64,000 nucleotides of DNA from Pseudomonas sp. KU43P. GTDB taxonomy: Bacteria > Pseudomonadota > Gammaproteobacteria > Pseudomonadales > Pseudomonadaceae. A program made the position numbers and the translations under genes. The DNA is taken from the NCBI RefSeq assembly GCF_033095865.1, contig NZ_AP019365.1, positions 2,391,501-2,455,500 on the forward strand. Reading direction: 5' to 3'. Positions 1 to 9,129 of the stretch are shown here, piece by piece. The stretch's first letter is position 1; the number at the start of each line of letters is the position of its first letter. The notes under the pieces were generated by a model. The model had not been told where the DNA came from, made no database searches, and saw nothing but the letters and a program-made list of their open reading frames with translations.

Positions 1-89
1 GCACCGGTGCTCGGGGTATTGCCGGCCACGGCGACCCCGGCCAGCGAAGCGAGGGCGAGGGCGGCGGCGGTGAGGGCGATGTTGTTCAT
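1..89 (-). CDS. Small exported protein, N-terminal part only
   Basis: The gene is cut by the window edge and only the first 29-30 residues are visible. They start MNNIALTAAALALASLAG and end in a signal-peptide-like AVAG, so the product is probably exported. It is divergent from an ECF sigma factor and an NrsF-type anti-sigma gene. In many proteobacteria such a sigma/DUF1109 pair controls a DUF2282 (bufferin-type) small periplasmic protein operon, and that is my best guess for this gene. The mature domain is outside the window, so the family is not proven. Confidence 0.5.
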   Translation of the reverse strand, partial: MNNIALTAAALALASLAGVAVAGNTPSTG

Positions 90-281
90 GGTGGTGTCTC
101 CAGAGTGTGGGGGCCGTGGCGAATTACCGGCGGCTCATGGAGTAGTTCGCGGCGATCGGCATGACGGTTACAGCGCAGTAAAAATATTTTTTTCGCGGCC
201 ACGGCAATCCCCGGGTGCGCTCACGGCAGCGTCTATGGTTCGATAAAAAGAAATCCTTCCCAGGTGTAACCTTGGCGCGCC

Positions 282-866
282 ATGCAACGAACTAACTCAC
301 AGGACCTGCTCTGCGAGCGCGAGGCGCACCTGCAGGCGCTGCTGCTTCAGGGCCTCTCGGGCGATGCACGGGCTTACCGTGAATTTCTTGCGGCACTGGC
401 GTTGCACCTGCGCGGTTTTTTGCGCCGGCGCCTGGCACAGCGCCCGGCCGAGGTCGAAGACCTGCTGCAGGAGGTGCTGCTGGCCGTGCACAACGCGCGC
501 GACACCTATCAGCCGCAACAGCCGCTGACGGCCTGGGTGCAGGCCATCGCCCGCTACAAGCTGGTCGACTACCTGCGCCGTTACGGCCAGCGCGAAGCGC
601 GGCATGAGCACCTGGAGGAGGACAGCGACCTGTTCGCCGCCAGTGATGAAGCACCCGCCGAGGCCCGTCGCGACCTGGGCAAGCTGCTGGGACAATTGCC
701 TGAACACCAGCGCTTGCCGATCGTCCACGTCAAGCTGGAGGGTTTGACGGTGGAGGAAGCCTCGCGTATCACCGGGCTGTCCAGCTCGGCGGTGAAGGTA
801 GGCATACACCGTGGGCTCAAGGCCCTGGCCAGGCTGATTCGAGGTAGTGATGATGAAAACCGATGA
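282..866 (+). CDS. ECF-type RNA polymerase sigma factor
   Basis: This is a 194-residue sigma-70 family protein of ECF size. Region 2 is seen around residues 30-95 (VEDLLQEVLLAVHNAR, then TAWVQAIARYKLVDYLRR), and region 4 is a C-terminal helix-turn-helix (VKLEGLTVEEASRITG, then VKVGIHRGLKALAR). It lacks a long extension. The last 20 bases overlap the start of the next gene, which encodes an NrsF-type membrane protein expected to act as its anti-sigma factor. The ATG at 282 is the first in-frame start. It is presumably released by an envelope or metal/oxidative signal, but the signal cannot be read from sequence. Confidence 0.93.
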   Translation: MQRTNSQDLLCEREAHLQALLLQGLSGDARAYREFLAALALHLRGFLRRRLAQRPAEVEDLLQEVLLAVHNARDTYQPQQPLTAWVQAIARYKLVDYLRRYGQREARHEHLEEDSDLFAASDEAPAEARRDLGKLLGQLPEHQRLPIVHVKLEGLTVEEASRITGLSSSAVKVGIHRGLKALARLIRGSDDENR

Positions 867-1494
867 ACTGATTGCCCTGCTGGCCAGCGGGGAAGGGCCG
901 GTGGACCGGCACGCACTGGCCCGGCGGCTGGCTCGGGCGTTACTGGGCGGCGTGCTCGCTGCGTTGCTGCTGACGGCGGCGCTCTACGGGGTGCGCAGCG
1001 ACCTGGCCGAGGTGGCCCGCACGCCGTTGTTCTGGGCCAAGCTGGCGTTGCCTGGCAGCCTGGCGCTGCTCGGGCTGTGGCTGACCCAGCGCCTGGCCAG
1101 GCCAGGGGTGAAAGGGGGCGCCGTGTGGGGCCTGCTTGGCGTGCCGCTGGTGCTGGTCTGGCTGGGGGCGGCCATCAGCCTGGCCGGTGCGCCGGTCGAG
1201 GCCCGCGCCGAGCTGATTTTCGGGCGTACCTGGCGCACCTGTGCGTTGAACATCACGCTGCTCTCGGCACCGTTGTTCGTTGCCGTGTTCTGGGCCTTGC
1301 GCGGCCTTGCGCCCACCCGCCTGCGCGAGGCAGGCGCGGCTGGCGGCCTACTGGCAGGCGCGACGGCGACATTGGCCTACTGCCTGCACTGCCCGGAAAT
1401 GGAGGTGCCGTTCTGGGGCGTGTGGTACTTGCTGGGGATGCTGCTGCCTACCGCACTCGGGGCGGCATTGGGCCCGAGGCTGCTACGCTGGTAG
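847..1494 (+). CDS. NrsF/DUF1109 family membrane anti-sigma factor
   Basis: The protein has 215 residues and about six hydrophobic membrane segments after a short cytoplasmic N-terminus of about 30 residues. It carries a CLHCPE motif near residue 178, which fits the conserved cysteine-containing C-terminal part of the DUF1109/NrsF family. NrsF proteins hold a cognate ECF sigma factor at the inner membrane and release it under stress. The start (ATGATGATG) lies inside the end of the sigma gene, so translation is probably coupled and the two products are made together. Functional partnership with the upstream sigma factor is inferred from this overlap and the family. Confidence 0.88.
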   Translation: MMMKTDELIALLASGEGPVDRHALARRLARALLGGVLAALLLTAALYGVRSDLAEVARTPLFWAKLALPGSLALLGLWLTQRLARPGVKGGAVWGLLGVPLVLVWLGAAISLAGAPVEARAELIFGRTWRTCALNITLLSAPLFVAVFWALRGLAPTRLREAGAAGGLLAGATATLAYCLHCPEMEVPFWGVWYLLGMLLPTALGAALGPRLLRW

Positions 1495-1606
1495 AACTGC
1501 GGGGAGGTTTTCCGCTAGAATGCGGCCCGGGTGCTAGCTGCAAGAAGCAGTGAAGCAGGTTAAAAAGCTACGCAGGTCGGGCCGCCTTGCGGGAGTCCTT
1601 GCGCCC

Positions 1607-2965
1607 ATGCAAAAACATGTAATGCCCCGTGCCCAGCGAATCGCCCAGCGCGCATTCGCCAACCTCGAGCGCTTCCTGCATATCGAAGCTGTCAGCGGTA
1701 TTGTCCTGCTGATCGCCGCCGTGGCCGCGCTGATCTGGGCGAACTCGCCCGCTGCCGCCAGCTATGATGCCCTCTGGCATGCCCCTGTGACCTTCGGTGT
1801 GGGTTCGCTGGTGTTCTCGCAATCCCTGCACTTTTGGGTCAACGATGGCCTGATGACCATTTTCTTCCTGGTGGTCGGCATGGAAATCCGCCGTGAAATC
1901 CATGAAGGTGCGCTGTCCAGCCTGCGCCAAGCCACACTGCCCATGGCCGCGGCCGTCGGCGGCGTGGCCGTACCCGCGCTGATCTACCTGGCATTCAGCC
2001 ACGCGCCTGCTGAACAGCAAGGTTGGGCAGTGCCCACCGCCACCGACATCGCCTTCGCGGTCGGCGTGCTGGCCTTGCTCGGCAAGTCGATCCCTTCGAA
2101 CGTGCGGGTGTTCCTGCTGGCGCTGGCGATCATCGACGACATCATCGCCGTGCTGATCATTGCCTTCTTCTACACCGGCGGGCTGGATTACAGCGGCTTC
2201 GCAGTCGCTGCAGTCGGCCTGCTGCTGGTGGTCGGGCTGCAGAAGATCGGGGTCGGCTCGGCCTATGCCTATGTGGTGCCCGGCGCCATCGTCTGGTTGG
2301 GCGTGCTGATGACCGGTGCCCACCCGACGTTGGCCGGCGTGATCCTGGGCCTGATGACCCCGGTTCGGTCGATGCCCCTGGGCCAGCGCCCGGTGGAAGC
2401 CATTTCCCGTGTAACCGACGAACTGCTCGGCCGCGCCAAAGCCCCAGAGAGCGACAGCAGCAGCTTGAGCAGCCCGTTGAAGCAACTGCGCCTGGCCCAG
2501 CGCGAGCTGGTGCCGCCGGTAACCCGCGTGCAAACCAGCCTGCACCCCTGGGTGGCCTACGGCATCATGCCAGTGTTCGCCCTGGCCAATGCCGGTGTCG
2601 GGCTGTCGGGGGTCGACCTGTCTGCCAGCGGGCCCTACTGGGTGATGGTGGCCGTGGCGGTGGCGCTGGTGGCGGGCAAGCCGTTGGGCATCGTCCTGGT
2701 CAGCTGGTTGATGGTGCGGCTGGGCTGGTGCTCGCTGCCTGCGGGGGTGACCTGGCGTAGCATCACCCTGATCGGTTTGCTGGCGGGTATCGGCTTCACC
2801 ATGTCGATCTTCATCGCCAACCTGGCCTTCGCCGACCCGGGCGCCCTGGGCGCGGCGAAGCTGGGTGTGCTGTCGGGCTCGGTGATCGCTGCCGTGCTCG
2901 GCCTGGCGTGGGGCACCTGGAGCCTGCGCAAGGCGGCCAGGCCCGTCGCTGCCGAAGCGAGCTGA
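1607..2965 (+). CDS. nhaA: Na+/H+ antiporter NhaA
   Basis: This is an inner-membrane antiporter exchanging Na+ (or Li+) for protons, used for sodium and pH homeostasis. The frame has about 12 hydrophobic segments. It shows the family signatures [32 protein letters not shown] and the paired aspartates of AIIDDIIAV (Asp177-Asp178), equivalent to the ion-binding pair of E. coli NhaA. The C-terminal [15 protein letters not shown] is also typical. I chose ATG 1607 because a GGGAG sequence lies about 11 bases upstream; a GTG at 1550 would add 19 residues. It stands alone, and a REP pair follows the stop codon. Confidence 0.93.
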   Translation: MQKHVMPRAQRIAQRAFANLERFLHIEAVSGIVLLIAAVAALIWANSPAAASYDALWHAPVTFGVGSLVFSQSLHFWVNDGLMTIFFLVVGMEIRREIHEGALSSLRQATLPMAAAVGGVAVPALIYLAFSHAPAEQQGWAVPTATDIAFAVGVLALLGKSIPSNVRVFLLALAIIDDIIAVLIIAFFYTGGLDYSGFAVAAVGLLLVVGLQKIGVGSAYAYVVPGAIVWLGVLMTGAHPTLAGVILGLMTPVRSMPLGQRPVEAISRVTDELLGRAKAPESDSSSLSSPLKQLRLAQRELVPPVTRVQTSLHPWVAYGIMPVFALANAGVGLSGVDLSASGPYWVMVAVAVALVAGKPLGIVLVSWLMVRLGWCSLPAGVTWRSITLIGLLAGIGFTMSIFIANLAFADPGALGAAKLGVLSGSVIAAVLGLAWGTWSLRKAARPVAAEAS

Positions 2966-2994
2966 CCGCCACCTGATACGGGGGCTGCTTTGCA

Positions 2995-3070
2995 GCCCAT
3001 CGCCGGCAAGCCGGCTCCCACAGATGAGGTCGATGCGGGCCCAGTGGGAGCCGGCTTGCCGGCGATGGGC
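2995..3070. repeat. REP inverted pair (Pseudomonas putida type)
   Basis: Two 27-bp arms at 2995-3021 and 3044-3070 are exact reverse complements of each other, with the core CGCCGGCAAGCCGGCTCC, separated by 22 bp. This is the sequence and layout of the abundant REP elements of the P. putida group. It lies between the convergent nhaA and purine permease genes and can fold into a long hairpin, so it may also act as a bidirectional terminator or mRNA stabiliser. Confidence 0.9.
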
Positions 3071-3091
3071 CGCGACGCGGCCCCTCAGCAC

Positions 3092-4606
3092 TCAGTGCGC
3101 CTGTTCCAGGCGCCGTTTGCGGGGGGCGGGTACGTCCCCATGGCCGTCGTCCTCTGCCAGCACTGGCACTTCATTGCCGTCGCAGTCGAACAGCTTGCCA
3201 TCGCGGAAGAAGTCACCGTCATTGAGGCCGGCGATGTCGCGGTAGCGCAGGGTACGCTCGCTGGCGGCGACGAACACTGACTGCTGGTCGGAGTTGCCGG
3301 CACGCAGGTGGTTGAACAGCAGGTTGAGCAGGATCGCCATGATCGCGGCCGAGCTGATGCCAGAGTGGAAGATGGTTTCGACCCAGGCCGGGAAGTGGTG
3401 GTAGAAGCCGGGCGCAGCGATCGGGATCATGCCGAAGCCGATCGAGGTGGCGACGATGATCAGGTTCATGTTGTTGCGATAGTCCACCTGGGACAGGGTG
3501 CGGATACCGCTGGCCGCCACGGTGCCGAACAGCACCACGCCAGCGCCGCCGAGCACCGAGGTAGGCACGGCAGCGATCAGCCGGCCCATCACCGGCAACA
3601 GCCCCAGGGTCACCAGGATCAGGCCTGTGGTGGCCACCACATAGCGGCTCTTCACGCCGGTGACCGCCACCAGGCCGACGTTCTGCGCGAAGGCGCTTTG
3701 GGTGAACGAGCCGAACAGCGGCGCCACGGCGCTGGAAATCATGTCGGCACGCAGGCCGTTGCCCAGGCGTTTGGAGTCGACCTTGGTGTCGATGATCTCG
3801 CCCACGGCCAGGATGTCGGCCGAGGTCTCGACCATGGTCACCACGATCACGATCAGCATCGACAGGATCGCTGCCACTTCGAAATGCGGCACACCCAGCG
3901 GCAGCACCTGCGGCAGCGCGACGATCGAGCCTTGCAGCACCTGGGAGAAGTCGGCCATGCCACAGGCCGTGGCCACCAGCGTGCCGACCACCATGGCCAG
4001 CAGGATCGACAGCCGCGAGATGCTGGCGTTGCCGAGCTTGCTCAGCAGCAGCACGGTGGCCAGGGTGAACGCCGCCAGGGCGATGTTGGAGGTGCTGCCG
4101 AAGTCGGCGGCCTGGCTATTGCCGCCCATGGCCCAGCGCGCCGTCACCGGCATCAGCGTCAGGCCGATGGTGGTGATGACGATGCCCGTGACCAGCGGCG
4201 GGAAGAATTTCGTGATGCGCGAGAACAGCGGCGTTATCACAAGCCCGATCAGCGACGCGGCGATCACGGCCCCGAACACCACCGCCAGGCCGCCTTGGCC
4301 GTCGTTGCCGATGATCGCGATCATGGTCGCCACGCCGGCGAAGGACACGCCCTGCACCAAAGGCAACTGGCAACCGAAGAAGGGAATGCCCAAGGTCTGC
4401 AGCAAGGTGGCCAGGCCCCCGGCGAACAGCGACGCGGCGATCAGCAGGCCCACGTCGGCGGGGGAGAGGCCCGCAGCCTGGCCGATGATCAACGGAACGG
4501 CAACAATGCCACCATACATCGTCAGCACATGCTGAAGCCCGTAGGCCACGTTGGCGCCGACGCCGAGGTTCTCGTCTTCCGGACGAGGTGTAGCGGGAGA
4601 AGTCAT
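3092..4606 (-). CDS. NCS2 family purine/xanthine permease
   Basis: This 504-residue inner-membrane nucleobase:cation symporter has about 14 hydrophobic segments. The NCS2 hallmarks are the QSAFAQNVGLVAVTGVKSR stretch, the N-terminal GLQHVLTMYGGIVAVPLI, and the VTMVETSADILAVGEI segment that carries substrate-contacting Glu and Gln residues in the family. It is followed on the same strand, upstream in position, by an 8-oxoguanine deaminase (125-bp gap). This supports purine or oxidised-purine uptake for salvage and catabolism, but the exact substrate is not readable. The start is ATG at 4606. Confidence 0.88.
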   Translation of the reverse strand: MTSPATPRPEDENLGVGANVAYGLQHVLTMYGGIVAVPLIIGQAAGLSPADVGLLIAASLFAGGLATLLQTLGIPFFGCQLPLVQGVSFAGVATMIAIIGNDGQGGLAVVFGAVIAASLIGLVITPLFSRITKFFPPLVTGIVITTIGLTLMPVTARWAMGGNSQAADFGSTSNIALAAFTLATVLLLSKLGNASISRLSILLAMVVGTLVATACGMADFSQVLQGSIVALPQVLPLGVPHFEVAAILSMLIVIVVTMVETSADILAVGEIIDTKVDSKRLGNGLRADMISSAVAPLFGSFTQSAFAQNVGLVAVTGVKSRYVVATTGLILVTLGLLPVMGRLIAAVPTSVLGGAGVVLFGTVAASGIRTLSQVDYRNNMNLIIVATSIGFGMIPIAAPGFYHHFPAWVETIFHSGISSAAIMAILLNLLFNHLRAGNSDQQSVFVAASERTLRYRDIAGLNDGDFFRDGKLFDCDGNEVPVLAEDDGHGDVPAPRKRRLEQAH

Positions 4607-4691
4607 GGTGAGTAGCTCGCTTTTGTTATTTTGATGCGTCTAACAGCACGGTCTCAGTCGCGGTGGGGTGAAGCGGTGTTGCACAGAAGGC

Positions 4692-4724
4692 AGGCCGTTG
4701 CCTCGAGGCGACGGGCAACGGCCT
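4692..4724 (-). terminator. Hairpin after the 8-oxoguanine deaminase gene
   Basis: Perfect 11-bp arms (AGGCCGTTGCC / GGCAACGGCCT) with an 11-base loop lie directly after the deaminase stop codon on the minus strand. There is no strong U-tract, so it may be a weak terminator or a transcript-end stabiliser. Confidence 0.45.
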
Positions 4725-4731
4725 GGGTGGG

Positions 4732-6090
4732 TTACTCGCCGATTACCAGTTGGCGTGCCAGTTGGTTGTGGCGCTCCAGCACCCGTGGCAGGTCGACGGT
4801 GGTGATACGGCCGTCCTTGACCACCACGCGGCCGTTGATGACGCTGGTGTCGACGTGGGTCGGGGTGCAGAAAACCAGGGCCGCCAGCGGGTCATGCAGG
4901 GCACCGGCATAGGCCACGTGGTTGAGGTTGAAGGCGACCAGGTCGGCGACCATGCCAGGGGCGAGGGCGCCGATGTCGTTACGGTTGAGCACCTTGGCAC
5001 CACCGAGGGTGGCGATCTCCAGGGCCTCGCGCGCGGTCATCGCATCGGGGCCGAAGCCGACGCGCTGCAGCAACAGTGCCTGGCGCACCTCGCCGATCAT
5101 GCTGGCGCCGTCGTTGGAGGCCGAGCCATCCACGCCCAGGCCTACTGGCACGCCGTGGTCGCGCATCTTGCGGATCGGCGCGATGCCCGAAGCCAGGCGC
5201 ATGTTCGAGCACGGGCAGTGGGCCACGCCGGTGCCGGTGCGGGCGAACAGTTCGATGCCGTGCTGGTCGAGCTGCACGCAGTGGGCGTGCCACACATCGT
5301 GGCCGACCCAGCCCAGGTCTTCGGCATATTCGGCGGGGGTCATGCCGAACTTCTCGCGGCTGTAGGCGATGTCGTTGACGTTTTCTGCCAGGTGGGTGTG
5401 CAGCGACACGCCGTACTCGCGCGCCAGTACGGCGGCTTCGCGCATCAGGTCACGGCTGACCGAGAACGGCGAGCAGGGCGCCACTACCACGCGCAGCATC
5501 GAGCCGTGGCTGGCATCGTGGTAGTCCTCGATCAGGCGCTGGGACTCCTTGAGGATCGCGCTTTCCTTCTCCACCACCGAATCCGGCGGCAGGCCGCCCT
5601 GGCTCTGGCCCACGCTCATGCTGCCGCGCGCGGCGTGGAAGCGCATGCCGATCTCTTCGGCGGCATGGATGCTGTCGTCGAGCTTGCAGCCGTTGGGGTA
5701 GATGTACAGGTGATCGCTGGAGGTGGTGCAGCCGGACAGGATCAGCTCGGCCATGGCGGTCTGGGTCGACACCGAGATCATTTCCGGAGTCAGCCGGGCC
5801 CAGATCGGGTACAGGTTGGTCAGCCAGTTGAACAGCTCGCCGTCCTGCGCTGCCGGCACCACGCGGGTGAGGCTCTGGTACATGTGGTGGTGGGTGTTGA
5901 CCAGGCCGGGGATGACCACCTTGCCGGTCATGTCGAGGATTTCGTCGGCGTGCTGGGGCAGTTCGTCGCTCGGGCCGACCTGCTTGATCAGGTTGTCCTC
6001 GATGTACAGGCCGCCGCGTTTGATCTCGCGGCGATTGCCGTCCATCGTCACCAGCAGTTCGGCGTTCTTGATCAGTAATGTCTTGGGCAT
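4732..6090 (-). CDS. 8-oxoguanine deaminase (amidohydrolase family)
   Basis: This 452-residue cytosolic zinc hydrolase belongs to the TrzN/AtzB-like branch of the amidohydrolase superfamily. Metal-binding and catalytic elements are visible: His67-69 in PGLVNTHHHMYQSL, HTHLAEN, HAHCVQLD and GLGVDGSASNDG. Characterised relatives in Pseudomonas deaminate 8-oxoguanine to urate, and the full-length similarity to them is high from memory. The neighbouring NCS2 permease is consistent with purine handling. An alternative annotation would be hydroxyatrazine ethylaminohydrolase-like, a common misassignment of this group. The start ATG at 6090 follows a GGAGTGGAA sequence on the minus strand. Confidence 0.85.
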   Translation of the reverse strand: MPKTLLIKNAELLVTMDGNRREIKRGGLYIEDNLIKQVGPSDELPQHADEILDMTGKVVIPGLVNTHHHMYQSLTRVVPAAQDGELFNWLTNLYPIWARLTPEMISVSTQTAMAELILSGCTTSSDHLYIYPNGCKLDDSIHAAEEIGMRFHAARGSMSVGQSQGGLPPDSVVEKESAILKESQRLIEDYHDASHGSMLRVVVAPCSPFSVSRDLMREAAVLAREYGVSLHTHLAENVNDIAYSREKFGMTPAEYAEDLGWVGHDVWHAHCVQLDQHGIELFARTGTGVAHCPCSNMRLASGIAPIRKMRDHGVPVGLGVDGSASNDGASMIGEVRQALLLQRVGFGPDAMTAREALEIATLGGAKVLNRNDIGALAPGMVADLVAFNLNHVAYAGALHDPLAALVFCTPTHVDTSVINGRVVVKDGRITTVDLPRVLERHNQLARQLVIGE

Positions 6091-6490
6091 AGGTGTTCCA
6101 CTCCCACATGGGGTTCTGGTTGCAATTCGAGGTTTGCAGACACCCGGTTTTCGATTAGAGCCAAACCCTAGAAACCAGGCGCTGTTTCAGCACAGGGTTC
6201 GTCAGAGCAGCAGCGCACGCGTCGACGCCGCCTGGGCACAGAGGCTCGGCGTTGGGGGACGGAGAGGGTGGCGGCTTGACGGAACAGTGGCGAATGCGGT
6301 GATTCGCGCAGAGGGCTCGGAAGGGGCGAGCAGATAGGGGTAATGCATGGCTTTAGCCTGTCGCAATACGCAGCGGCGATTACCGTTGTCGTAGGCGTCG
6401 GCTAATGTAACCAGGAAAGGCCGATTTTGTATACGAAAAATTGGAGTGTTGCTACCAGGTGCTTGGCTTGGGTATTGGGGTGGGGCGTAA
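6091..6490. other. Intergenic region without a supported gene
   Basis: About 400 bp upstream of the deaminase, on its promoter side. Only short overlapping frames without family resemblance are present. It is more A/T-rich near 6340-6440. I see no regulatory motif I can name. The large palindrome begins at its end. Confidence 0.5.
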
Positions 6491-6708
6491 ATCGAGCGCC
6501 GCCCGCGCGGCGCATCGCGGATAAATCCGCTCCTACATTTTTTGCAACGTGCCACGGTCTGTCAGGCCATGGTTGTCCGCCTTTGGCGCCCGCCGAGAAA
6601 TCGCGTCGTACCCCAAGAGCTGGCAACCATGGCCTATCAGGCATAGGCACGTTGCAACAAATGTAGGAGCGGATTTATCCGCGATGCGCCGCGCGGGCGG
6701 CGCTCGAT
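6491..6708. repeat. 218-bp long palindrome with REP-like ends
   Basis: Arms at 6491-6553 and 6646-6708 (63 bp each) are reverse complements with a single mismatch. Symmetry continues inward at lower identity (for example GGCCATGGTTG against CAACCATGGCC) almost to the centre near 6600. Each arm contains the smaller palindrome GCGGATAAATCCGC. The outer sequence (TAGGAGCGGATTTATCCGCG) is a type often repeated between genes in P. putida-group genomes, so this is probably a paired intergenic repeat or a MITE-like unit. It carries no open reading frame of note. Confidence 0.85.
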
Positions 6709-6747
6709 CTCACGGACAACAAAAATAGCGCGACAAGCCCCCTGCAC

Positions 6748-8073
6748 CTACACCGCTTCGAGCTTGCGCGGCGCCATGAAGTACAACCACACCAAGGCAA
6801 CGAAGTACACCGCCGGAATCAAGGTGAACAGCACCGCATAATTGTTATGGGTAAACGTCAGCACACTCCCCACGATCTGCGTCATGAACATCCCGCCAAT
6901 CGCCGCACACATGCTGCCGAAGCCGAACACCGTGCTCACCAGGTGCTTAGGCGTGTAGTCCATCAGCAGGCTCCAGATGTTCGCCGTCCAGGCCTGGTGC
7001 GCGCCCACGGCCACGGCGATGGCCAGCACCGCCAGCCACAGGCCGCTGGCGTGCGCGGCAAAGGTCACGCTGACGATGGTGCAGGCAAACAGCAGCATCG
7101 ACACCAGCCGCGCACGAATGGCGTTCATGCCGCGGCCGATCAGCCACGATGAAAGGATGCCGCCGCCGATGCTGCCGAAGTCCGCTGTCAGCCAGATCAG
7201 GATGAGCGGGATGCCCATCTGGGTGACGCTGATGCCCAGGTCATATTGCTGGTTGAGAAACGGCGGCAGCCAGTACAGGTAGAACCAGAACACCGGCGCC
7301 GTGATCGCGAACGCCACGGCAAAGGCCCAGGTGCCGCGCATGCGCAGGATGCGGCTGAACGGTACGCGCGCCGCCTCGGGCTCGATTTCCTGCTGGATGT
7401 AGTCCAGTTCGCTCTGGCGCACATGGGGGTGCTCCTCGGGGTTGAAGTACTTCAGCCCCCACAGCACCACCCACGCAAGGCCCAGGCAGCCCATGGCGAT
7501 GAATGCCGCCTGCCAGCCCCAGGCCGCCAGGATCACCGGCAGCAACGCCGGGGTGATCATGGCGCCGACATTGGTGCCGGCATTGAACAGCCCGGTGGCG
7601 ATGGCCCGCTCGCCGGCGGGGAACCACAGGCGGGTAGTCTTCACGCAGGCCGGGTAGTTGGCCGCCTCGGTCAAGCCGAGGATGAAGCGACAGACCATGA
7701 AGCCTGCGGCCGAGGTGGCCAGGCCGTGGGCGCCGGTGGCCAGGCTCCAGAGCAGCACCGCGACGAAGAACGCACGCTTCACGCCGACCTTGTCGATCAG
7801 CCTGCCTTGCAGCAGAAAACCGATGGCGTAGCCCACCTGGAACCAGAAGTTGATGTTGGCATAGTCCATCGCCGTCCAGCTCATGTCCTTGGCCAGGATC
7901 GGTTGCATGATGCCGAGGGCGGCGCGGTCGATGTAGTTCAGGGTGGTGGCGAAGAACACCAGGGCGAGCATGCCCCAGCGCGTCTTGCCGACGGCGAAGG
8001 CGCCGCGAATCTTGCTGCCGATGGAGCCCTGGGGCAGGGCGGGCAGGGTGCTGTCGATCTTCGAAGGCGTCAT
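6748..8073 (-). CDS. MFS transporter, anion:cation symporter (ACS) type
   Basis: This inner-membrane carrier has about 441 residues and 12 hydrophobic segments. The ACS-family signature is visible early (FFATTLNYIDRAALGIMQP), along with the loop GRLIDKVGVKRAFFVAVL and FILGLTEAANYPACVKTTR. Relatives carry sugar acids such as galactonate, glucarate or hexuronates. The start at 8073 (MTPSKIDS) is preferred over a longer frame to 8151 because the extra N-terminus is polar and unlike the family. It is divergent from an IclR regulator with a palindromic operator between them, so it is probably regulated by that protein. The substrate is unknown. Confidence 0.85.
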   Translation of the reverse strand: MTPSKIDSTLPALPQGSIGSKIRGAFAVGKTRWGMLALVFFATTLNYIDRAALGIMQPILAKDMSWTAMDYANINFWFQVGYAIGFLLQGRLIDKVGVKRAFFVAVLLWSLATGAHGLATSAAGFMVCRFILGLTEAANYPACVKTTRLWFPAGERAIATGLFNAGTNVGAMITPALLPVILAAWGWQAAFIAMGCLGLAWVVLWGLKYFNPEEHPHVRQSELDYIQQEIEPEAARVPFSRILRMRGTWAFAVAFAITAPVFWFYLYWLPPFLNQQYDLGISVTQMGIPLILIWLTADFGSIGGGILSSWLIGRGMNAIRARLVSMLLFACTIVSVTFAAHASGLWLAVLAIAVAVGAHQAWTANIWSLLMDYTPKHLVSTVFGFGSMCAAIGGMFMTQIVGSVLTFTHNNYAVLFTLIPAVYFVALVWLYFMAPRKLEAV

Positions 8074-8383
8074 GTGCTTGTTTCTTGAAATTGTCAGGAG
8101 CTGCCGAGTGCATGTGCGTGCCGCCAGGTTCAGGGCAGGGCGGCGCGCCACGTCATGGAATGGTGAGCAGTGCAGGCAGGGCCGTCAATGCAAGGGGAGG
8201 GGCTATTGTTCGATAAACGAACACATGCGAAGCGGCGTTGCGTCTGAAGCTGATTCTCGAAGTGCCTCGCTCCAGCGTGATAAGCCTTTTCGTCGGGTTA
8301 ATGCACGATATTTCTCACCAGGTGGGAATCCTGTTTCACCCTCTGGGAAAACCGGGTGCACCATGTCGGAAAAGGAGGCGCTC
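8074..8383. other. Divergent promoter region of MFS and IclR genes
   Basis: 310 bp with no gene. It holds the palindromic operator candidate at 8207-8223, about 134 bp upstream of the MFS start and 160 bp upstream of the regulator start. The regulator's ribosome-binding site AAAGGAGGCG is at 8371-8380. Confidence 0.6.
8207..8223. promoter_or_regulatory. Candidate IclR-family operator
   Basis: TGTTCGATAAACGAACA is a perfect inverted repeat with 6-bp arms and a 5-bp spacer. It resembles the GTTCGATAATCGCAC boxes bound by IclR-family regulators of aromatic degradation in Pseudomonas. It sits between the MFS gene and the IclR gene. Binding is inferred. Confidence 0.55.
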
Positions 8384-9109
8384 ATGAATTACACCAGCCC
8401 CACCGATCGCTTGCTGCAGATTCTCGTCGCTCTCGGACAAGCCGATGATGCGGTGGCGGCCAAGGAACTGAGCCTGCAGTTGGCCCAACCGCTGAGCAGC
8501 ACCTACCGGCACCTGAAAACCCTGCTTCGCTGGGGGCTGGCCGAAGACAATGGCTACGGCCGCTATCTGCCAGGGCCCGCCTGCCTGCAGTTGGCGAAGA
8601 AGTTCGACCGCCAGGCACTGTTGGTGTCGCTGGCAATGCCTGAACTCAAGCGCCTGGCCGAACTGAGCCGCGAAAGTGTCGCCTTGATGGTGCCCAGCAA
8701 TGGCCAGGCCATCTGCATCGAAATGATCGACAGCCCGCAGCCACTGCGTTGCTGTTACCAGAAAGGCCTGGCCCAGCCACTGCTGGTGGGCGCTTCGGCG
8801 CGGGTGCTGCTGGCCCACATGGAGCCCGAGCGCAGCGAGGCATTTCTTCGCGAGCAGGGAGTGGATGCCGAAGGTATTGCGCAGTACGCGCACAGTTTCG
8901 TCGCAATTCGCGAACAAGGCTTCGCCGTCAGCGTAAGCGAGATCGACGACGGTGTATGGGGCGTCAGCGCGCCCGTGCTCGACAGCCGCAACCGCCTGCA
9001 CGGGGCGATCAGCCTAATGGCGCCGGCCTTCCGTGCACAAAAGAGCAGCGAGCGCCTGACCCACTGGACCTGTGACGTCGCCTTGCGCGTCGGTGCGCGG
9101 CTGGACTGA
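8384..9109 (+). CDS. IclR family transcriptional regulator
   Basis: The protein has 241 residues. An N-terminal winged helix (residues about 5-60, with [17 protein letters not shown] as recognition region) precedes the IclR effector domain ([17 protein letters not shown], then [16 protein letters not shown] and [11 protein letters not shown]). The ATG at 8384 is chosen for its strong AAAGGAGG site 4-10 bases upstream; an upstream in-frame start is less likely. It is divergent from the MFS carrier and 20 bp upstream of the ureohydrolase gene, so it probably controls the carrier, itself, the hydrolase and the glutamate symporter in response to an organic acid. Confidence 0.92.
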   Translation: MNYTSPTDRLLQILVALGQADDAVAAKELSLQLAQPLSSTYRHLKTLLRWGLAEDNGYGRYLPGPACLQLAKKFDRQALLVSLAMPELKRLAELSRESVALMVPSNGQAICIEMIDSPQPLRCCYQKGLAQPLLVGASARVLLAHMEPERSEAFLREQGVDAEGIAQYAHSFVAIREQGFAVSVSEIDDGVWGVSAPVLDSRNRLHGAISLMAPAFRAQKSSERLTHWTCDVALRVGARLD

Positions 9110-9129
9110 ATCACACCTGGAGTTTTTGC

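Noticed and set aside
3308..4615. Plus-strand frame of 435 codons opposite the purine permease
   Set aside because: The translation is rich in His, Gln, Asp and Arg with no domain. The opposite strand encodes a complete NCS2 permease.
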